A stretch of DNA of 64,000 nt from Phymorhynchus buccinoides (GCA_017654935.2 CM065683.1:4103089-4167088), one strand, 5' to 3'; counted from the first letter of the stretch, positions 34,201 through 39,070 are shown. Translations and numbers: made by a program. Notes: generated from the letters alone by a model not told the origin.

Positions 34201-35665
34201 CTGGTATTGGGGGGAAAAGGCAGAGTCAAAGAGAGTGGCAGGTTAGAGGAAGTTACAAACAAATGAACATTCCAGAAGGTGGGGTATTTTACAAGCACAC
34301 GGGACCTCCCCTTTTTCCCCACGGGGAGGCTGGGCGGCAATTTGTTTTAACAGGGGGTCGCGCTAAGCATGTTTCTTGCGTATTTGACGCATTTTAAAAA
34401 AAATCGCCGACGGGGTTTACACGTAACCTGTACGCAAAATGATGTCTTTAAAATCTCATCTGAGTCTAGATGGTGAATCAGACTCCCTACACGTATAGTG
34501 GTTCTGCTACACCAAACATTGGAACAGACTATAGAAAAGTGCCACTGCTTTCAGAGGAGGTAAGTACTCCTTTCTCTGCATTAGTTATCCAGATTCAGTA
34601 CTGCTGTGAGGGCGCAGTCAGCGGGAAAATCATGTAAGCGCATTGTCTGACTCCACCCCCCACCCCATCTCCCCACCCCCACCCCCTTCCAGCCTTTGCT
34701 TCCTTTCATGGTGCTTGGCCACTGGATATCCAGATTCCAGTCAATTAACTGTGACGTAAATGAAGCATTTGGCGCGAAATGACTGGTTAGTGAATAAAAA
34801 TGCATGTTTTTGTTGCTGGTCTTGTTTTCATTGTTTTTAGCTTAGATTTACCATTTTGTTCTTTGACGCGATTTTCTGCTTCCCTTGCGCATTTTCTTGC
34901 CGACGTCGCGTAAGCAAAACGCATTTTAAAAACACTAGCGCGACCCCCTGGTTTATTGTTGAGATACTTTACCCGGGGTAGTACATCCTCACTCTCTCGG
35001 CTAAAAGGCCTTGAGTTCAGCTGGTGTTGGGGAAGAGCCAAAGCTCAAACGCTGCCCTGCTTTTAGAGTCGTGGTCGTCCACCGAAGACTAAGCTGTTCC
35101 ATGATTTCCATCGCTGTACAAAAAGCAATTATTATGCAGCTCTCATGTTACTATTGGTGTGGTATGATTTTTTTTTAATGATATGGTGATGATGGGCATG
35201 AGGAGAGTGAAGGTGTGTGTGTGGTGTATATGCAAGAGTGTGTATGTGTGTGTGTGTGCATGAGCAAGTATGCAAATGTGTGTGTGTGTGTGCATATATG
35301 TTGTACATATGTTGGGGGGGGGGGGGGGGGGTACAAAGCCTAAGGCCTGGTACACAGTTCATCGCGGATTTTCCACATGGAAATAATCAATAAGTAAAAG
35401 AAAGAAATGGGGAGGAGGGGGATATATGGATCAGGGGAAATACGGACACGGACGGACGCTTTTTTGTTTTTCTCTGTCGTTTACTTATTTACTGATTGCG
35501 CATGGGTTTCCACGCGGAACATCTGCGTGTATGTGTACACGGCCTAATTGTCTTCTGGTGTGTGGTGTGTTTCAGAGCAGTGCCTGGTGGGGCAGAGAGA
35601 AGACGACAAGTTTCTGGAGATGATAGAGAACATGATGGGGATCATCGAAACCAAGATGTCTGAAT
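5929..35665 (+). CDS. RIG-I-like receptor, copy A: partial gene, 11 exons (exon 6 broken)
   Basis: Exons join as 5929-6139, 8358-8507, 10272-10468, 12163-12301, 14515-14598, 16430-16931, 20455-20657, 23378-23562, 27482-27701, 32450-32612 and 35576-35665, all GT-AG with matching phases. Order of parts: CARD1 (exons 1-2, residues ~30-120), CARD2 (exons 3-4, ~121-232), linker (5-6), DExD/H helicase domain 1 (7-11) with Walker A APTGSGKT, motif Ia [12 protein letters not shown], motif [12 protein letters not shown] and motif III MTAS. RLRs sense cytosolic double-stranded RNA and signal through their CARDs to MAVS; that role is family knowledge. About 693 residues are visible against 925-1025 for the human family, so helicase domain 2 and the C-terminal domain are missing. 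The poly(A) insertion in exon 6 adds a stop and frameshift, so this copy as assembled would end in the linker. RIG-I versus MDA5 orthology cannot be settled here. Confidence 0.9.
6162..6207. repeat. (GA)n after the exon 1 donor (copy A)
   Basis: A pure GA tract just after the duplicated donor; shorter in copy B (about 47168-47195). Confidence 0.9.
6447..7687. mobile_element. Tc/mariner-Tigger-like element (copy A)
   Basis: The ends CAGTGGAAC and GTTCCACTG are flanked by TA on both sides (6445-6446, 7688-7689). Near the ends are GGTCTTA..AGGGAGG motifs. It is 1241 bp with no transposase frame. It contains a (CT)n/(CA)n tract at 7037-7166 and a C run at 7231-7256. A diverged relative of its interior lies at about 29990-30310. 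Confidence 0.82.
7868..8046. repeat. (CA)n with GCGCGCGCATGCGCATGC core, then (TA)n (copy A)
   Basis: About 170 bases of alternating purine-pyrimidine sequence in intron 1, a likely Z-DNA former. The counterpart at 48870-49043 differs in repeat number and in the GC core. Confidence 0.9.
8358..8507 (+). CDS. RLR exon 2 (copy A): second part of CARD1
   Basis: The acceptor TTGCACAG| and donor GATG|GTAAAT give 150 bp, phase 1 in and phase 1 out, matching exon 1. It encodes [19 protein letters not shown] and LLQWLLDEQ, the amphipathic C-terminal helices of a death-fold CARD. The protein sequence is unchanged in copy B. A 174-bp (CA)n tract lies 0.3 kb upstream. Confidence 0.88.
8597..8873. mobile_element. 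Interspersed repeat 'CAAGGCTACATCAAAATGTT' (copy A)
   Basis: A block from CAGACCAATTGACC to TTTTAGCCAGGTACAG recurs at 49590-49866 and, interrupted, at 23782-24003 plus 24598-24660. Three occurrences mark it as a dispersed family of SINE size. No tRNA boxes or clear terminal repeats were recognised. Confidence 0.7.
8889..9010. mobile_element. 122-bp TTAA MITE (copy A)
   Basis: TTAA at 8885-8888 and 9011-9014 flank AGACCCACCA...TGGGTGTCT. Its left half resembles the longer TTAA element at 16027-16257. Confidence 0.8.
9528..9648. repeat. Three spaced ATGAGCC/GGCTCAT palindromes (copy A)
   Basis: ATGAGCCGAATTCGGCTCAT, ATGAGCCGACTCCGGCTCAT and ATGAGCCAACTTCGGCTCAT are spaced by short TGTCCTGAACGGTTGTG-like linkers. 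The first is a perfect 20-bp palindrome. In copy B (about 50502-50615) the first two are both perfect and the linker is uniform, so the array has been partly homogenised. Confidence 0.85.
9754..10171. mobile_element. MITE with TGTGACCCAGCACCACGAAA ends (copy A)
   Basis: TGTGACCCAGCACCACGAAA at the left is inverted at the right (CTTTCGTGGTGCTGGGTCACA), with TA on both sides. 418 bp, no coding capacity. It lies 100 bp upstream of exon 3. Confidence 0.85.
10272..10468 (+). CDS. RLR exon 3 (copy A): first part of CARD2
   Basis: The acceptor CTCGGCAG| and donor AGAAG|GTATTT give 197 bp, phase 1 in and phase 0 out. The helices [33 protein letters not shown] and [13 protein letters not shown] follow the classic CARD pattern, a hydrophobic helix then a loop then 'L...G.....E.L'. 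It differs from copy B by one silent base. Confidence 0.9.
10469..11098. other. Intron 3 left part, no element recognised
   Basis: Unique-looking sequence between exon 3 and the 43-bp satellite. A short open frame at 10730-10945 has no recognisable domain. Confidence 0.5.
11099..11592. repeat. 43-bp satellite, about 11.5 units (copy A)
   Basis: Near-identical 43-bp units, each holding CAACTATAGTTG (a perfect 12-bp palindrome) in the wider near-palindrome GCTACCACAACTATAGTTGC, then CCATCTATATACGATGTACG. The first unit is degenerate. Intron 3. Confidence 0.97.
11756..12150 (-). mobile_element. tRNA-derived SINE, minus strand (copy A)
   Basis: The minus strand from 12150 reads AAGGTGGCAGAGTGGTTAAG (tRNA-like A box) and GGTTCAAATCCCG (B box). 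The far end, at 11759-11800, is CCCGAATTTCACAAAGACAA then CTCTGTGACTAG. The same 3' tail is found at 28138-28175 and 28790-28830, so these belong to one tail-sharing SINE group. The body contains a (G)n/(A)n low-complexity part. Confidence 0.85.
12163..12301 (+). CDS. RLR exon 4 (copy A): second part of CARD2
   Basis: The acceptor TTTCAAG| and donor GGCA|GTGAGT give 139 bp, phase 0 in and phase 1 out. It encodes the last CARD helices, including [20 protein letters not shown]. Copy B has DNG where this copy has DKG, the only amino-acid change in the CARD region. A tRNA-derived SINE on the opposite strand ends a few bases upstream, so the acceptor and its pyrimidine tract lie right beside SINE sequence. 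Confidence 0.88.
12366..12863 (-). mobile_element. L2/CR1-like LINE 3' end (copy A)
   Basis: The minus strand encodes [20 protein letters not shown], then [15 protein letters not shown], the classical end of L2/CR1 polymerases. The 3' UTR follows with a C run and terminates in (TTATTA)n at 12366-12396. The last 88 residues are open, but there is nothing upstream. Confidence 0.88.
13000..13560. mobile_element. 'TATAAGCCGCA' MITE remnants (copy A)
   Basis: Motifs ATTATAAGATGCAGGGGTTT, TCGCCTTATAGTCCGTAAAT and ATTATAAGCCGCAG repeat through this A/T-rich block. The same motifs mark 17169-17335, 18103-18688 and 19690-20222, so this is a common nonautonomous family. Counterpart about 53980-54500. 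Confidence 0.65.
13649..14160. mobile_element. Foldback MITE with ~130-bp arms (copy A)
   Basis: GCTCTATTCTGATGCAAAAA and about 130 further bases are inverted at the right end (TTTTTGCATCCGAATAGAGC), through the ATAAGCACAGACTGCAA motif. It contains no gene. Copy B counterpart 54594-55099. Confidence 0.82.
14515..14598 (+). CDS. RLR exon 5 (copy A): start of inter-domain linker
   Basis: An 84-bp exon between GGAACAG| and AAAG|GTAAAG, phase 1 in and out. It encodes a Lys/Ala/Ser-rich, probably disordered segment beginning [19 protein letters not shown]. It is identical in copy B. A (TG)n tract begins 14 bp after the donor. Confidence 0.8.
14898..16022. mobile_element. 1.1-kb TTAA element (piggyBac-like, nonautonomous) (copy A)
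   Basis: TTAA at 14894-14897 and 16023-16026 flank CCCCTTCCCTGCC...GGCAGTGAAGGGG terminal repeats. Inside, a segment of about 190 bp (15406-15590) is repeated imperfectly at 15600-15770. The 74-codon frame at 15515 lies across that repeat and has no recognisable domain, so it is not called as a gene. Confidence 0.82.
16027..16257. mobile_element. 231-bp TTAA MITE, back to back with the previous one (copy A)
   Basis: It starts AGACCTACCAGGTCGCG and ends GGTGGGTCAGTGTGTCT, with a strong internal foldback (TGGGGGCATTTGTATG and complement). Its left TTAA (16023-16026) is also the right TTAA of the element 14898-16022. Confidence 0.8.
16430..16931 (+). pseudogene. RLR exon 6 (copy A): acidic linker broken by poly(A)
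   Basis: The acceptor TTGTGCAG| and donor GATG|GTTTGT match copy B. The exon is 502 bp here against 438 bp in copy B, a difference of 64 bp that is not a multiple of three. The extra sequence is 39 A, one T and 30 A (16708-16777), replacing a short Asp codon run. It creates an in-frame TAA at 16747-16749 as well as a frameshift. Before the break the exon has Thr-rich imperfect repeats ([21 protein letters not shown]) and an Asp/Glu tract. The insertion could be a retroposon tail or an assembly error in low-complexity DNA. Confidence 0.85.
16970..17090 (+). repeat. Repeat, inverted copy at 19505-19640
   Basis: CTGTCCCATCTTCTGGGCCG through CGCAGAATCC is found on the opposite strand at 19505-19640. 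Copy B has the pair at about 57838-57955 and 60364-60500. It is a dispersed family of about 135 bp; the open frames over it are not conserved genes. Confidence 0.75.
17169..17335. mobile_element. 'ATAAGGCGCA' MITE (copy A)
   Basis: TTACCGTGAGTTTTTTCGGA at the left and TTGTCCGAAAAATAGGGTAA at the right are inverted ends around an A/T core with ATTATAAGGCGCA motifs. Counterpart about 58040-58203. Confidence 0.72.
17390..17619. mobile_element. 230-bp TTAA MITE (copy A)
   Basis: TTAA at 17386-17389 and 17620-17623 flank CCCTTTCACCACCG...ACGGCGAAAGGG. Counterpart 58256-58485. Confidence 0.83.
17624..18102. other. Intron 6 sequence, nothing recognised
   Basis: No inverted repeat, coding similarity or RNA gene was seen here or in the counterpart 58490-58967. 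Confidence 0.45.
18103..18688. mobile_element. 'ATTAGGCGC' MITE with long inverted ends (copy A)
   Basis: TTACCATATTTTTCGGATCA at the left and the inverse (CTTATAGTCCGAAAATTATGGTAA) at the right, with GGGCGCCCTTGTTTATTAGG inside both arms. Counterpart 58968-59545. Confidence 0.78.
18689..19504. other. Intron 6 sequence, nothing firmly recognised
   Basis: It contains a 91-codon open frame (18780-19055) that is truncated differently in copy B (64 codons), so it is not a conserved gene. A CATCATCATCATCG patch lies near 19133. Confidence 0.45.
19690..20222. mobile_element. 'TATAAGCCGCA' MITE remnants (copy A)
   Basis: Repeated TATAAGCYGCA motifs from TATAAGCTGCATC to GTAGCGGCTTATATTTTATA. Counterpart about 60550-61080. 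Intron 6. Confidence 0.65.
20455..20657 (+). CDS. RLR exon 7 (copy A): helicase start with Walker A
   Basis: The acceptor GTGTTTCAG| gives phase 1 in, which fits the end of exon 6. The donor ATGAAG|GTGGGT gives phase 0 out. It encodes [14 protein letters not shown] (Q-motif region before the ATP site of RLRs), then [19 protein letters not shown], motif I (Walker A). The preceding open frame at 20226-20432 ends in a stop and is out of phase, so it was not used. The 3' edge of the exon is repeated four times in decayed form just downstream. Confidence 0.92.
20703..21235 (+). repeat. Four decayed copies of the exon 7 Walker A edge (copy A)
   Basis: Units at 20703-20785, 20844-20924, 20998-21083 and 21157-21235 each match about the last 80 bases of exon 7 plus its donor region. 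The functional coding [17 protein letters not shown] has become forms such as [16 protein letters not shown], with the Walker A Gly-Lys-Thr lost in one or another frame. Units are separated by G-rich runs of 10-30 bases. They look like tandem duplicates of an exon/intron junction that then decayed, not additional exons. Confidence 0.85.
21625..21680 (+). pseudogene. Degraded copy of exon 8 5' edge (copy A)
   Basis: After an intact-looking TCGTCAG| acceptor the frame reads [19 protein letters not shown], clearly related to exon 8 [19 protein letters not shown], then runs into pyrimidine-rich intron sequence with no donor. It appears to be an older duplicate of the start of exon 8, 1.75 kb upstream of the functional exon. 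Confidence 0.8.
22057..22320. mobile_element. (AATTC)n / TTTATTGTC repeat followed by (CA)n (copy A)
   Basis: CAATTCAATTCAATTCAATC, then TTTTATTGTCTTCAC and AAAGAAATTCGCTG, followed by a 100-bp (CA)n tract at 22208-22309. The related insert at 24004-24598 begins (CAACT)n TTTATTATCTC, suggesting one family with variable pentanucleotide ends. Counterpart about 62937-63195. Confidence 0.65.
22708..23119. mobile_element. Foldback element with TTAGGG repeats in its arms (copy A)
   Basis: A 412-bp near-palindrome: the left arm from GGTAAAGGTCAAGATGTGCC to AACCCTAACCCTAACCC, the right arm its complement, around a 70-base centre. AAGCTATT flanks both sides (22700-22707, 23120-23127), an 8-bp target duplication. 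The CCCTAA units sit in each arm about 130 bp from the ends. No coding capacity. Confidence 0.92.
23228..23341 (+). pseudogene. Partial duplicate of exon 8
   Basis: The first 114 bases of exon 8 with its pyrimidine tract and CCAG acceptor are duplicated about 150 bp upstream of the complete exon. The copy reads [19 protein letters not shown] and continues to YLSSWRD, then passes directly into the next unit's intron with no donor. The differences (E/Q, NQ/DR, S/A) show it is not a perfect recent copy. The TGATATC-containing junction marks the tandem unit boundary. Confidence 0.88.
23378..23562 (+). CDS. RLR exon 8: helicase motif Ia
   Basis: The acceptor TTTTTCCAG| and donor GATGAG|GTGAAG give 185 bp, phase 0 in and phase 2 out. 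It encodes [18 protein letters not shown] (motif Ia region), a helix [12 protein letters not shown], and [19 protein letters not shown], in the place where RLRs carry the strand leading to motif Ib/Ic. It appears only downstream of copy A; in copy B the same place falls beyond the window. Confidence 0.9.
23588..23700. repeat. (ATC)n microsatellite after exon 8 donor
   Basis: About 110 bases of ATC triplets with interruptions, 25 bp downstream of the exon 8 donor. Confidence 0.9.
23782..24660. mobile_element. Third copy of the CAAGGCTACATC repeat, with nested insertion
   Basis: The repeat is split at about 24003. Positions 24004-24598 are an inserted (CAACT)n/TTTATTATCTC element rich in CA and CT tracts. 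The repeat resumes with ATAGTGTTCAAGTGCTTCGG. Confidence 0.72.
24421..24850. repeat. (CT)n, (CA)n, (CTC)n and (CTA)n tracts
   Basis: A cluster of simple repeats: (CT)n at 24421-24461, (CA)n to 24490, (CTC)n at 24683-24802 and (CTA)n to 24850. Long repetitive open frames over it are artefacts. Confidence 0.92.
24991..25207. mobile_element. CAGGGCTCCCA MITE, unlinked third copy
   Basis: About 90 percent like the copies at 4240 and 45234 but at a different site. CTCTT follows the right end and precedes the left end, a possible 5-bp target duplication. Confidence 0.78.
25320..25930. mobile_element. Dispersed SINE-like repeat pieces
   Basis: CCTGGGCAAGG..CTCCACT and the AAGGCAGAGTCAAAGAGAGT block recur at 34140-34290 and, in part, 34950-35100 (TACATCCTCACTCTC..GGCTAAAAG). 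They are parts of a common short repeat; boundaries cannot be set by eye. Confidence 0.55.
25960..27481 (+). repeat. Tandem array: 15 copies of exon 9 5' edge with acceptor site
   Basis: Fifteen units of 96-104 bp each carry a TACTGTACAG-like 3' splice site followed by about 80 bases of exon 9 ([17 protein letters not shown] or the NALQQ variant) and an (AG)n tract. Unit starts are at 25960, 26064, 26165, 26269, 26365, 26464, 26567, 26668, 26771, 26874, 26973, 27076, 27177, 27280 and 27383, and the true exon follows at 27482. From 26365 the spacing runs 99,103,101,103,103 and repeats, a 509-bp higher-order unit. In units 2, 4 and 5 the acceptor CAG is CAA. Unit 15 is in frame with exon 9 (99 bp, no stop). 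Confidence 0.95.
27482..27701 (+). CDS. RLR exon 9: motif II DECH box
   Basis: The acceptor CTGTACAG| and donor CCGCAG|GTTGGT give 220 bp, phase 2 in (completing the Arg codon from exon 8) and phase 0 out. It encodes [17 protein letters not shown] (motif Ib/Ic region, compare DIxxxTAQIL in vertebrate RLRs), then [18 protein letters not shown] with the DECH Walker B box and the HHTN extension typical of RLRs, then a polar Asp/Ser segment ending VPLPQ. This is the strongest single diagnostic exon for the family. Confidence 0.95.
27739..27807 (+). pseudogene. Duplicate of exon 9 3' edge
   Basis: The bases encoding [12 protein letters not shown]...LPLPQ with the following GTTGGTCCG donor are repeated once, directly after the true exon 9 donor. 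The unit spans the junction, since the intron bases GTTGGT..TTTTAACAGG also recur. The copy differs from the exon at several positions and would add a second possible donor. Confidence 0.85.
27875..28175 (+). mobile_element. tRNA-tail SINE, plus strand
   Basis: It begins near GGTTCGAACCC (B-box-like, 27884) and ends CCCGAATTTCACAGAGACCA then GTTTGTGTGACTAG, the tail shared with the SINEs at 11756 and 28783. It lies directly after the duplicated exon 9 edge. Confidence 0.72.
28320..28600 (-). mobile_element. LINE C-terminal fragment
   Basis: The minus strand reads [20 protein letters not shown], then [10 protein letters not shown], the 'WN.LP......S.N.FK..LD' end of a non-LTR polymerase. Only the tail is preserved. 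Confidence 0.7.
28783..29115 (-). mobile_element. tRNA-derived SINE, minus strand
   Basis: The minus strand begins GGTGGTAGCGCGTTCGCTTC and has GAGTTCGAACCTGG (B box). It ends with the shared tail CCCGAATTTCACAGAGACGC. Confidence 0.75.
29116..29989. other. Intron 9 sequence, nothing recognised
   Basis: A/T-rich, with no coding similarity or clear repeat boundaries seen. Confidence 0.45.
29990..30310. mobile_element. Diverged relative of the Tigger-like element interior
   Basis: AATAAAGTGTTTGG.ATCAA.A and GCAAGAGCAAACAC.GAACT, with flanking bases, match 6700-6900 in the same order. End repeats are not recognisable. Confidence 0.6.
30338..30382. repeat. (TA)n microsatellite
   Basis: A pure TA run, one of several in 30.3-32.0 kb (also 30467-30483, 31079-31095, 31183-31248, 31457-31470, 32012-32028). 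Confidence 0.9.
31471..32010 (+). mobile_element. Pogo/Tigger-like element with DNA-binding domain remnant
   Basis: The ends CAGACAAACCCCTATTTTA and TTAAAATAGAGGTTTGTCTT are inverted repeats next to TA tracts. Positions 31719-31855 read [16 protein letters not shown], then after a frameshift [20 protein letters not shown] and GVGKTQIQ, the helix-turn-helix (psq/CENP-B N-terminal) region of pogo-type transposases. The catalytic DDE domain is absent. 540 bp. Confidence 0.8.
32450..32612 (+). CDS. RLR exon 10: motif III (TAS)
   Basis: The acceptor GTACCCCAG| and donor GTATG|GTGAGT give 163 bp, phase 0 in and phase 1 out. It encodes [20 protein letters not shown]: motif III in the RLR context, where vertebrate proteins have LGLTASPGVG after LPQ. 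It continues [17 protein letters not shown], also a family signature. The preceding exon ends LPQ, so the two join correctly. Confidence 0.93.
32613..32969 (+). repeat. Four 83-bp copies of exon 10 3' edge with donor site
   Basis: Units 32613-32695, 32696-32778, 32779-32861 and 32887-32969 each contain intron bases GTGAGTGTTTAACGCTGA, then a copy of the exon end ([19 protein letters not shown] in frame) and a new GT donor (GTAAGT, GTGAGT, GTAAGT, GTTAGT). A 25-bp partial unit sits between the third and fourth. The duplication spans the exon/intron border, so each copy carries a possible alternative 5' splice site. Confidence 0.92.
32967..33215 (+). mobile_element. LINE C-terminal zinc-finger tail
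   Basis: It reads [20 protein letters not shown], then [18 protein letters not shown], then [19 protein letters not shown]. The CPFC..E...H/YFL..CP.Y..LR pattern is the usual end of one group of non-LTR polymerases; the downstream His/Cys are changed here (IYPKY for CPKY). It directly follows the exon 10 array. Confidence 0.72.
33600..33660. repeat. (CT)n-rich tract
   Basis: Pyrimidine-rich simple repeat in intron 10. Confidence 0.8.
33745..33870 (+). mobile_element. LINE tail fragment
   Basis: [11 protein letters not shown], then KSFDE with stops, the 'WNNLP.......S...FK' end signature. Short and eroded. Confidence 0.5.
34090..34330. mobile_element. Dispersed SINE-like repeat, second location
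   Basis: It shares AAGGCAGAGTCAAAGAGAGT and flanking bases with 25800-25860, and TACATCCTCACTCTC..GGCTAAAAG with 34978-35010. Confidence 0.55.
35576..35665 (+). CDS. RLR exon 11: helical segment after motif III
   Basis: The acceptor GTGTTTCAG| gives phase 1 in, completing GAG after exon 10. The donor GAAT|GTCAGT gives phase 1 out, 90 bp. It encodes [20 protein letters not shown] and a following helix. In vertebrate RLRs the corresponding place is the start of the helical insert between the two helicase domains. A (TG)n tract and then an L2-like LINE fragment follow; no further RLR exon is found before the N gap. Confidence 0.82.
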
Positions 35666-35676
35666 GTCAGTGACCC

Positions 35677-35679
<3 letters not shown>

Positions 35680-35714
<35 letters not shown>

Positions 35715-35724
35715 TGTGTGTGTG
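35680..35724. repeat. (GT)n after exon 11 donor
   Basis: GT dinucleotides begin 15 bp after the exon 11 donor, with one GG interruption. Confidence 0.9.
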
Positions 35725-35744
35725 ACTGGCTAATCGCGCGTGAT

Positions 35745-38260
35745 TCCGACCAACTTGTTTCATCAGTGTCAGTGTCTAAGATCCTTTCCTCTGACCATTT
35801 TGCCAGTCTTAATCTTTCCAAAACTCCCAGAAATAAACGTACGGTCACGCGCCGTAATCTCAAGTCTATAGATATTCATACTTTTAGTTCAGAGGCAACA
35901 GAACTCCTTTCTAACGTGAGTATTTCCGACGACCCTGCCTCGACTTTTAATTCTACTATGAGTAACTTGCTTGATAAACACGCTCCCCCATCCACTCGTG
36001 TTGTGCCTGATCGTCCCTGCGCTCCCTGGTACACGCCTGAACTTAGAGTAAGTAAACGCACTAGTCGTAAGGCTGAGCGTCAGTGGCGGGCCTCAAAACT
36101 AGAAATACATCGTCAGATATATCAGTTTCTCCGTAACATCTTCACTCTTCTTCTGGCCAAGGCAAAAACAAGCTATTTTTCATCTAAAATTCTTGAAGCC
36201 AACACAACAAAGGTCCTGTTCTCCACCATGTCTGATCTCCTAGGCAACTAAGAAATCAAGTCCTCTGCCATCAAATATCAGTCCTGACAAACTGCCAGAA
36301 ACCTTTTCCTCCTTCTTCTCCACCAAGATTATCGATCTACGATCAAAAATCGACTCCATGCCTTTTCAACCAACTATTCCAGACCCATCATTCACTGGTG
36401 TCCCCCTTTCTCTCTTTCAAGCCGGTGTCTGAGACCGAAGTTCTTTCTACTTTGAAAGAAATGCATTTTAAATCCTGTGATCTTGACCCCATCCCAGCCT
36501 CTCTTTTCTCACAAATCTATCAACACCTTCTGCCATCAATCACCAACATCATCAATTCTTCTTTAGTTTCAGGTGTGTTTCCTTCTGCTTTCAAAACCGC
36601 TCTTGTAAGGCCCCTTCTCAAGAAGAACAATCTGGATCCCAATAATCTGAAAAACTACAGACCTGTATCTAACCTCCATTTTCTCTCCAAACTCCTAGAG
36701 AAGACTGTTCTGAAACAACTTAACGATCATCTATCCTCAAACAATCTTCATCATCCTTATCAGTCTGCCTATAGAACCAACCACAGTACAGAAACAGCCC
36801 TTGTTCAAATCGTCAATGACCTCTTACTTGCTTCTGATGCTGGTCAAATCTCTCTTTTGACACTTCTTGATCTCTCTGCTGCCTTTGATACCATAGACCA
36901 CTCCATTCTTCTGTCTCGTCTTGAACATACTTTTGGAATTAAGGGCCCTGCTCTTTCTTGGTTTTCCTCTTACCTTTCTGATCGTTTTCAATCAGTTCTG
37001 GTCAATGGTCGTCAGTCTGAACAGGTTAGGCTTTCTTGTGGAGTCCCCCAGGGGTCTGTGCTTGGTCCTGTCTTGTTTACTTTGTATACGTCACCTCTTG
37101 CCAATGTCATCGACCAGCACAACATGAAAACATCACTTCTATGCAGATGACTCACAACTCCAAAACAGTACAACCCCTGAAGATCTAGATTCCATTCTTA
37201 CAGAAAGTAACAACTGCTATATTGATATACAGCAAACAAACAACCTCACAACAAGTGCAAAGTGACGTCATTTTATTCACAAGAGACAAAACAAAAAACC
37301 TACTGGATATTTCGGCGATATGCGCCTTTATCAACACAGACAAACAATAAACTAGCAAACAGTTGAAACCATAGAGCAAGGCTTGAAATCCACCAAAGAG
37401 GGGGTGGGGGGAAAAGCAAGGGGGGGTGTCCACCTGGGGTGGGATACACAAACCCTAGGGTGGCACTTGGGGGGGGGGGGGGTTTCGGGGTGGGGGGTTT
37501 TCTAGGATTGTCGTGAAGATCAGGCCTGATGGGGACAGTGAGATACGTCAATCACAGAGCATGGTGAGAAGTTGGAAACAAGGATCAGTTGTTTTTACAG
37601 CAGGGTTGGGGAGGGGGGAGTTTGGTGAAGAGAATAACTTAGTGCCATGAGATGCTCTCCTTTTCTGGCCTATCAGTCTCTTCTCTATCTTGTCATCCAG
37701 CGTATTCAAAATGCACACAGCTGCTCTTCTTGTCCTTAGGAAGAAAAAGTTCTGATCATGGTAGCCCCCTTCTTGCGTTCTTTTCTTTGCACTGGCTTCC
37801 TGTCGCAGACAGAATTGAATATAAAAAATATAACCAAGATTAAAACAAAGGGGAATTAAAACACAGAACTTTGACTATCACTCTATTCATAAAGCTGCCC
37901 CCTTTTTCCCGTCTTACCCTCTCGTGACAGAAATCGTTTCAGCACTCTATACGCCAGCTCGTTCTCACGTTTACCTATTCAGTTTCTGACACCCTCTTTC
38001 TCTCCAATCCTAGGTATATGAATAAAACTTTCATATTCAAAACCTGTTGGTTCTCAGACATCTCTTTGCTGCTCTCAGGAAAACACCTCCTGGACAAACT
38101 TCCTATGCAGGGAGAGGAGGGAAGGGTGGCCCTCTTTTCCCTTCTCCCTCCGTCCGACCGACCCTATCTGCTTTCAAGCACAAAAAGCTAAACCTCAAAA
38201 CGACCCACCTGTTCCCCCGTCATTACAGCTCCTCTCTCTTTATCTTCTCTCTCTTGCATT
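35745..38260 (+). mobile_element. L2-like LINE, 5'-truncated and frameshifted
   Basis: Order: end of the endonuclease (SSDHFASLNL, with SDH), linker (35800-36240), palm domain at 36398-37150 with SCDLDPIPASLF, LKNYRPVSNLHFLSKLLE, LLDLSAAFDTIDH (motif A) and GVPQGSVLGPVLF. A frameshift near 37120 is followed by HHFYADDSQLQ (catalytic FADD/YADD motif). Further frameshifts lie near 36250 and 36410. An unrelated repeat interrupts at about 37215-37640. The tail ends LKTTHLF near 38220. It lies in the intron after RLR exon 11 and cannot encode a working enzyme as read. Confidence 0.88.
37215..37640. mobile_element. Insertion inside the L2-like LINE
   Basis: LINE coding stops after SNNCYIDI and resumes near 37650 (AYQSLLYLVIQRIQNAH). 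The interval begins CAAACAAACAACCTCACAAC, contains TTTCGGCGATATGCGCCTTT and two runs of G, and matches nothing else here. Boundaries approximate. Confidence 0.6.
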
Positions 38261-38321
38261 AGGGGTGTTCTGTTTCTGCTATATTCCATTTTATGTTATC
38301 TGTGTGTGTTCGCGTTGTATT

Positions 38322-38821
38322 NNNNNNNNNNNNNNNNNNNNNNNNNNNNNNNNNNNNNNNNNNNNNNNNNNNNNNNNNNNNNNNNNNNNNNNNNNNNNNN
38401 NNNNNNNNNNNNNNNNNNNNNNNNNNNNNNNNNNNNNNNNNNNNNNNNNNNNNNNNNNNNNNNNNNNNNNNNNNNNNNNNNNNNNNNNNNNNNNNNNNNN
38501 NNNNNNNNNNNNNNNNNNNNNNNNNNNNNNNNNNNNNNNNNNNNNNNNNNNNNNNNNNNNNNNNNNNNNNNNNNNNNNNNNNNNNNNNNNNNNNNNNNNN
38601 NNNNNNNNNNNNNNNNNNNNNNNNNNNNNNNNNNNNNNNNNNNNNNNNNNNNNNNNNNNNNNNNNNNNNNNNNNNNNNNNNNNNNNNNNNNNNNNNNNNN
38701 NNNNNNNNNNNNNNNNNNNNNNNNNNNNNNNNNNNNNNNNNNNNNNNNNNNNNNNNNNNNNNNNNNNNNNNNNNNNNNNNNNNNNNNNNNNNNNNNNNNN
38801 NNNNNNNNNNNNNNNNNNNNN
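38322..38821. other. Assembly gap, 500 N
   Basis: Exactly 500 N separate the degenerate L2-like LINE tail on the left from a foldback element and minus-strand LINE on the right. A round 500 is a common scaffolding placeholder, not a measured length. The order of the two flanking contigs is therefore an inference of the assembler. Open frames that cross it are meaningless. Confidence 0.99.
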
Positions 38822-38904
38822 GTTGCATAACGGCAGCATTAACGCATCTGCGCTCTAATTGACAGGAATTGAGCACCCGATCGAGGAAGAAGGAAGAAGA
38901 AAAT

Positions 38905-39046
38905 GTCCAGCCACACGTCCAGCTAAAATCGCACGACTGTACGATTCGATCACGTGATCTCGATGCGCGAATCACATTTTTGTTCTTGGAGACCACGTGA
39001 TCGTTGTATCGCACAGTTTTTGCGATTTAGTGGACGTGTGCTGGAC
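38905..39046. mobile_element. Small foldback MITE
   Basis: GTCCAGCCACACGTCCAGCT..AATCGCA at the left is inverted at the right (TGCGATTTAGTGGACGTGTG..CTGGAC), including ATCACGTG, around a 30-base loop. Confidence 0.75.
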
Positions 39047-39070
39047 CTTGACCTTTCTCCCTTTCAAGAA

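Noticed and set aside
38259..39014. Open frames of 170-250 codons across 38.3-38.8 kb
   Set aside because: They consist almost wholly of N; no sequence is known there.
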